In this document: positions 50,901 through 60,600 of the stretch, in pieces
Layout of the letters: each line of letters begins with the position of its first letter
How positions within the stretch are numbered: the first letter of the stretch is position 1
NCBI GenBank assembly: GCA_963575745.1
Contig: CAUYUJ010003058.1
Span: 135,001 to 199,000 of the forward strand
Length of the DNA stretch: 64,000 bases
Reading direction: 5' to 3'
Source of the DNA: Prorocentrum cordatum
Taxonomy: Eukaryota > Sar > Dinophyceae > Prorocentrales > Prorocentraceae
Translations under genes and position numbers: made by a program
The notes under the pieces: model-generated
What the model saw: the letters and a program-made list of their open reading frames with translations, nothing else
Databases searched by the model: none
What the model was told of the DNA's origin: nothing

Positions 50901-53900
50901 CACGGTGATGTCAGATGATGGCGGGAGCGCGCCGAGCTTGCCCTTCAGGAACTCCCCCTCCACACTCCCCCATCCACGCTACCCCATCCATCCTCCCTCC
51001 CATGTCCCGATCACAACACAGTTGGAAGGACATGGTAGAAGGGAGTCGGATGTCAGATGATGGCGGGAGCGCGCCGAGCTTGTCCTTCGTGCACTCCCCC
51101 TCCACACTCCCCCTCCGCCCTACCCCATCCATCCTCCCTCACATCTCCCGATCAAAACGTGCCCATTCTACTACTTACCAGCCTCGAACTTATCCCTATC
51201 CCTAAGATTGACACGCCAGAAGGCGATGACAATCTTAGGGATCCGCCCTCAAAAAATAAGGGAATCCCTAAGATTGGCATCGTGATGCGGAGATGCCCAT
51301 CATAGGGATAGGGAAATGTTCCAGGCTGGTAAACTGCGCATCGCTGCGGTCGTGGCTTGCTCAGCTCCGCTCCCCGCCACAGCTGAGCACCTCCTTCTCA
51401 CATCCGACAGGCCCAGGGGCAGCTGGCGTCTGCCTGTCCAGCTTGGAGGAGGAGGAGGAGGAGGAGGAGGAGGAGGACCAATGCAAACCCAAGGGTCAGC
51501 AACGATGTTTGAATTACCCCTCCCTCCAAGCTCCCTCCTCACAGGCCCCTGCAACGGTTCATTTCCATTGAAGGAACTGCCTCGTTGGAAGACAACCGTT
51601 TGAAGACCTTGAAGAATGCGAAAACATTGCTCTTGGGACGTCCACGCCACGGATGAACCTGACTGCTACGTCCTGACGATCTGGAACCGTGCAAAAACGT
51701 CATTTTGGGGGCTTCAACACCGCGAATCAACATAACTGTTGCACCCGCAAAATCCAGAACCCTTCCACAACACCATTTCTGGTACGCTGCTCATGAGAAT
51801 TCGTGAAACTCTTGCAACTGTTTGGAACGAATGTACGCGGCGCTAAAACGAGAACCACATTTTGAAAACCATCCTCCCTCAATCCGTGAAGCCCTTGCAA
51901 ATGTTTTAAACGAATGTGCGCGGCGCTGAAGCGAGAACCACATTTTGAAAACCACCCGCCCTCAACCCGTCAAACTCTTGCAATTTCTGAGAATGAATGT
52001 GCGCGGCGCTAAAACGAGAACCACATTTTGAAAACCGCCCGCCCTCAGTCCGTGGAACTCTTGCAATTTCTGAAAATGAATGTGCGCGGCGCTAAGACGA
52101 GAACCACATGTTGAAAACCACCCGCCCTCAATCCGTGAATCTCTCGCACTTTCTTCGAAAGACTGTGCGCGGCGCTAAGGCGAGAGCCACATGTTGAAAA
52201 CGACCCGACCTCACTCCGTGAAAATCTCCATGTTTTAGGAAACCAATGTGCGCGACGCTAAAACGAGAACCGCATTTTGAAAACCACCCGACCTCAATCC
52301 GTGAAACTCTTGCTAGTAAAAAAAACGATGCGCGGCGCTAAAGCGAGAGCCACATTTGGAAAACGACCCGTCCTGCATCTGTGAAGCTGTTGCCACTTGT
52401 TAAGCTTCAGGGTCATCATTTGTGAGGAAGTCTCAAGCGAAACGCCCGGCCCGGTCCTCCCCTCGCCATAGCCGAACACCTCCTTCTCACATCCGACAGG
52501 CCCAGGGGCAGCTGGCGTCTGCCTGTCCAGCCCTGCAGATGAGGAGGAGGCGGAGGAGGAGGAGGACTCCTTGTCTGACCCACCCAAGGCCGTGGGAGGG
52601 CCCAAGGGGGGCCCGACAACGGAGGAGCGACACTCGGGACAGATTTCGCGGCGGCCGGCGCCGCTGGCGCTGCTGCGGTCTGCAGGCCTTGATGCCGCGC
52701 TCGTACACCTTGAAGGCGTCCTCGAAGTACTTCCGCTCCTGCCCGCCCACGGCAGCCCGCTGCCATCCTCTCAAGACATGCTGTTGGTTCTGCTTGCTTT
52801 TTTTCATGTCCATCATTACCAGCCTGGAGCATGTCCCTATCCCTATGCTGGGCATCTCCTCATCACGATGCCAATCTTGGGGATTCCCTCATTGTTTGAG
52901 GGCGCATCCCTAAGACTGTCATCGCTTTTTGGTTTGTCAATCTTTGGGATAGGGATAAGTTCGAGGCTGTTAACTCTTTTCTTTTTTTCAAGCGCAGCCG
53001 AGCTCTACTCGTCCGAGCCACAATCACGCTCCGCACGGATCTGCATCGCAAGGCTCAGGGGTCCATCTCCGACAAGAGACTGAACATGAATTCCATTCAA
53101 TGTCTGGACAACGCTGTCTAGTCGCTACATCCAGACAGCCAGTCCAGCACCACAGCTGGGAAATAGCTTCCCGACGTCCGCCACCAACCCGGGCATTGGG
53201 GGGGGAGGCCCTGGGTACGGGGAATGCTTGGGCGGGCGGGCGCACGTCTGGGCGTGGGCGCAGCGAGAGAGCACCACAACATGTGGGTGGGGGGGGCTCC
53301 AGAGCTCCCCCCTACAGGGCAGGGATTTTGTTTTAAATATATGATTTCGCATACATGATTAATGTATGACTAAATCGATGCATAAACCCATCATTGGTTT
53401 AATACCAAATCCCTGCATTTTCAATACATGATCTGCACGCGGAGCATATGTTAAAAACGGCACTGTACGCAAAATCGTTGCCGTTGACCCGGGGGTTCGG
53501 CCCGGGTAACGACCGCAGGTGGCAACATCCGATCCCTACCCCCACCAAGCATCGACTCTCCTGAGTCGATGGGAGGCGGAGGTAGTGTTCGGATTTCGCC
53601 ACGTGTTCGAAGAATTCCCTAATTCCTAACCCTACCCCCGTCGTCCATGGAGCTGCCTGAATCGTTGATCGGCGAGGGTAGGGCTCGGAATTCGTGGAGT
53701 GCCACGAGCACCGTGGTATACACGCGAGTGCCGGCATGTTTGGGGAGGGGTCCAGCCCCGCCCCACCCCCTACGTTTGATCGATCGGGTGTTGGCGGAAG
53801 TGCCCCTGGCCCAAGGTCCCCCCAAGATTTCCAAGGAGGACACTATGGCATTCAGTGTACCCGTCACGAGGCCCAGGAGGCCCTAAAATGGTGCGAAACA

Positions 53901-55046
53901 TTAAAGGAACATTGGACACTAAGCCAGATTAAGCGGAGCTATATAAGCTGAATTGAGCAAGCTTATGCCGGATTAGGCGGGTCTTCGATCACGGATATAC
54001 CAGCGCCGATGCGGACGTTAGCCTCCGAGGAGTTGCAGTCTGAGAGGGGGTGAGATAAAGAACAACTGTGCATTTGAAATGAGGTGTGGTGACAGACCGT
54101 GTGGTGGCCTCGAAAATCTGCAAAGATCTCACCGCACGTCCGTCGCCGCACTGCGCTGCAGAACCCTGGAGGCCCCAATCGCCCGAGACAACCTCGGAGA
54201 CTGACCCACGTCCCAACACCGTGCGGCCACCCCGAACGCCGACCGAGTCACCGCACCGTGTGGTCAGCACGCCGTCCAGTGGCCCTCGGGAGTAAGCAGC
54301 GCGTCCTCCTCCTCCTCCTCCTCCTCCTCCTCCTCCTCCTCCTCCTCCTCGTCCTCCTCGTCCTCTTCCTCTTTCTCCTCCTACTCCTCCTCCTTCTTCT
54401 CTTTCTCGTGTTCCTCCTCCTCCTCCTCCTCCTCCTCCTCCTTCTGTTCCTCCTCCCCCTCCTCCTCCTCCTCCTCCTCCTCCTCCTCCTCCTCCTCCTC
54501 CTCAAGGTGCTCGTCTTCATCGCTGCCACCAGCAGCACCACCGTCAAGACCATGATTGCCCTTGTATCCCCCGCGGTCGGCGAGGCGAGGAAGGCGGCAC
54601 ACGGGTGGGCGCACGGGCCGGCATAGACTCCAACCGCCCCGCGTCAGGCCCCCATCCCTCGGGGCAGGAGCTCCCACCGATTGCAGCTGCACGGTATGGC
54701 AAACAGGCGGAGGGACTTCCAGACCTCGACGACGGCAGCATGCAACTGCCGCCGACAGTCTCCAGGCATCGAGAACCACGTGACCCCTGCCTGCTGCAGC
54801 AGTGGTGGAGCGATCCAGCCATTGCTCCTTCTCTTCGTCGCCCTGCCTAATACCTTCTCCCCCTCCTGCTCCCTACTTTCCACCCGCACCTCGTCTTCGT
54901 CTCGCTACTCGTCCTCACTTGCCTCCTTCTCCTCCTCCTGCTCCTCCTCCTCCCCCTCCTCCCCTCTTGCTCCTGCTCATTGTCCCCTTCAGTGGGGACA
55001 ACACAACTGCAGACCTCCTCCCCAATATTCTCACTCCCCTCCTCCC

Positions 55047-55088
<42 letters not shown>

Positions 55089-56201
55089 CCTCCTCCTCCT
55101 CCTCCTCCTCTTCCTCCTCCTCCTCCATAACCCACATCCTTCCCTCCTCCCTCCTCCCCCTTCCCTCTCTTTCGCATTTTCCCACTCCCTTCTCCCTGGG
55201 CACCTCTACCCCCTCCCCCCTCAAACCCGCGCCCCCCCCCCTCCTCCAAGAAAGTGGCGTAGCTGAGGATCAGGGAAGGGGTCGCCACCTGCATGCGGGA
55301 GGGTGGCGGGGGGGAGGACGACGATGAGAACCAGGGTGAAGTTCATGGGGGACGGAAGGGACACCGTGGACGAATAGAGAGCGACGAAGATGAGAAGCCA
55401 ACAGGGACTTGAGGGGTGTGACCAGGGGAGACACGGGCAACCGAGGGGGAGGACAGAGGAAGGCACACCTGCTCCTCTGCCTCTCCCCCCCTGGCCTCGG
55501 TCCACCATTGACCCGAAGCCCCTCGCTTGAAGGGTCCCAGGGACACACGAAAGCGTCGACACACATCCAAGGAATCCGATGTGTATCACATATGTTCAAG
55601 GTGCTGGTTTCCCCCATCCACTTCCTGCATGTTCAATACTTCCTGGGGAGCTGACGATACTCACTGTCTCTGTGTGCATTGTTCCCTCCTGATCTCCCTG
55701 CTGCCCCTGATCCTGCCCTCTCTCACGACCGTCCCGCATCAACGCCCAACGACCGGGTGGTCGCCCCGTGTGCACCTGCTCCTGTTGCCCTGCCTCTCCG
55801 CTCTCTCCACCTGCCTCCTGGTGCATCAGCTCCCCCCACTCCCAACTCTCGCCTGGTGTTCCTTTTCGCAGCGTGGCTCCCCCAGAGGTCTGGACCCCCT
55901 CGCGAGGACCTGCTTCTCATCCTGAGTAGTGTGTGTTGACCGTCATGGGGCCAATCTGGGACCCCCAGAAGCTGAGCACTGACAACAACCGTTCGTCGTG
56001 ATGCTGTCAAGACGCAACGAGGTCAGCGCTCAACCGTCCGCAAAACGGGCGTCCCAGGACCTGGATCTGGTCCCGGCGTGTGATGCGCAATCAGAGAGTG
56101 GAGGTGCGCACCTTGGAGGTGGAGGAGGAGGAGGAGGAGAAGGAGATGGTGGATGAGCAGGAGGAAGAGAAAAGGAGGAACAGAAGGAGGAGGGAGGAGG
56201 G

Positions 56202-56235
<34 letters not shown>

Positions 56236-57316
56236 CTGGTGAGAGCAGGAGGACCAGGGGACGGCGGAGGGGGAAATGATGGGGGCGGCAACGATTATGT
56301 CGGGCGTGTCCCCCTACAGGGGGATTTTCGACGCAAAATAAAAACATACCCCAAACATACACCGAAAAGGTAGGTCAACAAATACTAAAAACAAATAGTC
56401 CCCAGACTTTTATTTTTCCTTTGTCTCTCTCCCGCTTGTTCTGTCTATATCTACTAGAAGCAGGGGGGTATGCTGAATATGTACATTTTACTGCGGGGAC
56501 GGGGACCCCAGACCCGCCCCCCCCGGGGGCCAGGACAGCCCCAGGACGCCGAAACCCAGACTATGTTTTTGGATTATTGTTTGATTATGTTTGGGGTATT
56601 TTTAACTTTTCGTCGAAAATCCCCCTGTAGGGGGACAGGCCCGACTTTAAGGCAACGACGACGACGGAAGCCTCGGATCCAGCAGCGTGGCCCGCGCCGG
56701 GGCGGGGGAGCCCCGCTCCGAACACGACGGGAGCACAGCGCCGACGCGGACCTGAGAGCACCGCTGCCGCGGGAGAGCCCCCCGACGGTGGTCTGCCGGG
56801 ATACCGTCGGGTCGTTGACCTAAGGAACCCTAAATCCGCCGACCCTGTCGGCGTGTAAGAGGGGCTTCGCTGTTCGAGTCGTCGTCTCCGTCGGTCGTCG
56901 CCTCCGTCGTCCCCTTTCCCTGCAGCTTCCTTCTCAAGCTCGTGAGCGAGAGAAAAGTCTAGCAGTGTCGTAATCGAGTCGAACGGAAGCCACTTCCCTT
57001 TGATCCCTTCCCCGGGGGGGGGTGGGGGCGCAGATTCGTTTTTCCTCGGGCGGCCTAGAAACCTCGAAAACACCCCAAATGAGGTCCGAATGCCCAAGAT
57101 GGCCCCCGAGACGACCCAAGAGGGCCCCGAATCGCCCAAAGATCGGCCGAAAACGCCCAAGATAGCCCCAAGACCGTCCAAGAAGCCTCCAAGACGTCCC
57201 AGGCCCCCTCCAAGAGACCCCCAGGAAGCCCCAAGAGGCCCCCACGAGGCTTCCAAGCGGCCCCTGAGAGATTCCCAAGAGGCCCACAAACTACCCCCAA
57301 AAGGCCCCCAAGAGCG

Positions 57317-57353
<37 letters not shown>

Positions 57354-57657
57354 TTCAGGGTCGGCGGCACCGGCCGTAAGGCCTTCGCAATAAGGAACGA
57401 GGCCCCTTTTCTCCACAAGTTCAACTTCGACTTCCCATCGGAAACAGAGGGAAAACCTGAGGCAAGCTGCGAAACACTTAAGCAACACGGAGCCCCTCCC
57501 CCATGAAAAGGGTTCCTTCTTCAGGGCCCCGACTGTACGCGAGGGGAGAGGGAGGCATCGTCAAGGCATGTGAGCACCGCTGCAGCGGGAGCGCCCGAGA
57601 CAGCCCTCTCGGGACAGGCGGGGGGAAAGAACGAATTCCACAGGATAGATGGAGAGG

Positions 57658-57695
<38 letters not shown>

Positions 57696-60600
57696 AAGCG
57701 AGAGGGCGAGAGAAAGAGAGAGGAGAGAGACAGCAGTACTACTCCTATATCGAATGATTGTGCACGGGGACAGAAGCAGGAGGAGGGGCAAGAGGAACGC
57801 GAAGGGGGAGGGAGAGGCGGAAGGGAAGGGAGTCCAACTCCTCCTCCTCCTCCTCCTCCTCCTCCTTCTCCTCCTCCTTCTCTTCTCTTCTCCTCCTCCT
57901 CCTCCTCCTCCTCACTCCCCCTCCTTCTCCTCCTCCTCCTCCTTCTCCTCCTCCTCCTGCAAGAAGAACGGGGAAGAAGGTGGCTGGGAAGGGAGACGGA
58001 ACGATCGAGGAGCTGGCAAAAAAAGGGGGCACCGGCCCTCCGACGCAGTTTTGCTGGGGAGGGCAACTGCCAAGGCCTGTGCCCCCCACTCGCGGCGCGC
58101 GGGCAGGAGAGTCATGTCGGGCATGTTCTCCTACACAGGCGGGTTTTTGGAAGAAAAAAAGCATAGTCAAAAAAGGATCCAACATAGTTGAGAAATCGTC
58201 CCTTGACTAGTTCTTGACTATGTTTGAAGATTCCTCCTGTTGAATGACATGCCCGACTTAACAGGAGAGAAGTCGGATCGGCGATCGACGCGACTCGGTT
58301 CGGCGGAGAAATCGGCAGCCGAGTCGGAAGAAGTCGAGTCGGCGGAAGTCGGCAGGCTGGCATGCCCCCAATGAGAAATCGGAGCCCGAATCGGAATCCG
58401 AGGTCGAATCGAATCGGAATCGGAAGCCATCGAAATCGAATCTCGCATCCCCGAGGCCACGATACCCGGCACAACATAAAACATTCGCATCTCCGAGGCC
58501 ACTATCCCACATACATCATTGAATGTTCACGTCCCCGAGGCAACGATCCCTCGTACATTGAACTATACTCGCGTCCCCGAGGCCACGATTCTTTGCAAAT
58601 TTCACCATGTTCACGTCCCTGATGCCACGCTCCCTTGCAAACTACGCCGCATTCGCGCCCCCGATTCTTTGCAAATCATGACAAGATTCGCGTCCACGAA
58701 GCCAAGACCCCTTTGAAAACTCAGTGTTTTCGCGCCCCCGCGACCACGACCCCCCGCCAACTACGCTGCACTCGCGCCCCCGAATCCACGATCACGATCT
58801 CGAGTGAAGTACGCCGTGCTCACGCACCCGAAACCACGATGCTTGCAAATCACACCAGATTCGCGCCCCCGCGACCACGATACCTCGCCAACTACATTGC
58901 ATACGCGTCGCCGACTCCACGATCTCTAATGAAGTGCGCCGTGCTCACGCACCCAAGGCCACGATCCCTAGTAATGTACACCACATTTGCGCCTCCGAGG
59001 CCACGACTGATTTCAAGCCATACAACAGTCGCCCCGAAGGCACGATTGAAACGCAAGATTCGCGTCTCCGAAGCCACGACCCCGTCGTACATGACGCCGT
59101 GTCCGCACCAGGGAGGCCACGATCCCCTCATATGAGATGCACGATGCTCGTGTCCATTCGCGTCTCCGAGGCCACGACCCCCTGGCAAATTGCGCAAGAT
59201 ATGCGTCGCCGAGGCCACGATCCTTTTCGTCAGCTCTTCAAGATGCGCGCTTCCGAGGCCACGATCCCCCAAACATTGCGCAAGACTCGCGTCTCCGAGT
59301 CCACGATCCCTGTTGTAAATTGCGCTGCTGGTTTATCACTGTTCGCGTCCCCAGAGCCACGGCCCCTCGCTGACTATATCATACTCGCGCCCCCTGGGCC
59401 ACGATCTCCAGTGAACTACGCCGTGCTCACGCCGCCGAGGCCACGATCCCTCGCAAGTTGCGCTGTGTTTGCGCCCACGAGGCCACAAGCCCTGTGTAAG
59501 TGATGACATGTTCGCGTCCCCACGACCATGTTCCTTGCGGACTGCGCAGTGTTCGCGCCGATGCCACGGTCTCGAATGAGTTACTCCAGATTTCGTAATA
59601 AAAGGGAGGGGGTCTGGACCCTCCAAGACAAGCCATTTCAGACCTCCCCCGTGGGAGAAACCTCCAAAACATCGTCCCCAGACCCCCCCAGGCACTCCAA
59701 GATAGCCTGGAAGAGACCCCCCCGAAATGAGACCCCCCTCCCTTCATTACGAAATCTGGAGTACGCCGTGTTCGCGTCCCCGAGGCCACGATCCCTAGAA
59801 GACTGCGCAACGGTCGCGGCGTCCCCGAAGCCACGGTCCCGGACCCAACGACCGTGCACGCCGCGCGATGTGCCACAACGTGGCCTCGAGCAGCCCCCAG
59901 TCGTTCCAGGAGGGCCTGCAGTGCACTGCATGGGGGGGAAGTTCGAAACACTAAACAGAGGTCATCAAAACCACCTGGATCCCAATCTGCCTTGAAGATC
60001 ACCCATCGCCCTCACATCATTCTTCGAGATTGCTTCACCACGGCGCCCAGGCATCCCAGCCTGGCTACTGCATGCCCGATTCTGATAGTGGAGGCCTCCT
60101 AGATTGGGTCCGAGTAAAAGAGGTCGGAGGATCCCGCTGCATCACCGATACATCGGCGATACATCGTCGATGCATCGGCGATGCGCTGGAGGCGTCGGCG
60201 ATGCATCGGCGACGTCGGCGTTGAGAAAATCGGACCCCACATAAAGCCGCACCACCGACGCATCGCCGATGCATCGGCGATGCGTCGCGATCCTCCGACC
60301 CCATCTACTCCGCCCCTATCCAGGAGGCCTGGAGATAGTTAGGTCGGGCGTGTCCCCCTGCAGGCGAATTAGTGGACGAGTTGTTTTGTTATGTAAATGA
60401 CCCAACAAAAATCAAACATAGTAGAAACATCGTCCCCGTACAATGTGTGTGACTAATGTTTGAAGATCCTGTAGAATTATGTTGCTCCCATCGCACTTAT
60501 GGACCACATCCCGTAAATAATGTCGAGCACCCCGAAAAGTGTCGAACAAGTGCCGAAACAGTGTCGTGTCGGAGGAGTGCCTCCCAGGGCACGACGCGTG

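Larger units (their letters stand above)
45936..52687 (-). other. SYF1 intron c-d (6.8 kb) with a nested gene
   Basis: Holds the nested spliced-leader-tagged glycosyltransferase gene, two of the three introner-like elements, an 83-bp tandem array, a 142-bp duplication, a near-perfect 180-bp palindrome (47.5-47.7 kb), a GATGCATCGGC-rich inverted-repeat element and an 11-bp minisatellite (46.6-46.76 kb). A roughly 100-bp segment at 51,365-51,475 recurs at 52,460-52,570. The stretch 45,936-46,590 shows nothing recognisable beyond a diverged 'GGACTAGGCAGG' repeat. Confidence 0.72.
52739..55243 (-). other. SYF1 intron b-c (2.5 kb)
   Basis: Contains CTC/CTG-rich microsatellites (54,300-54,505 and 54,920-55,130), a segment at about 53,325-53,470 that is repeated near 2,128-2,260, a segment rich in 'GGATTAGGCGGG' words (53,920-54,030) with a relative near 46,090-46,160, and an introner-like element next to exon c. 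Confidence 0.72.

Noticed and set aside
58440-59580. Regularly spaced repeats resembling a CRISPR array
   Set aside because: The 42-bp units are continuous and diverged, without unique spacers, no cas genes are present, and the genome is eukaryotic.
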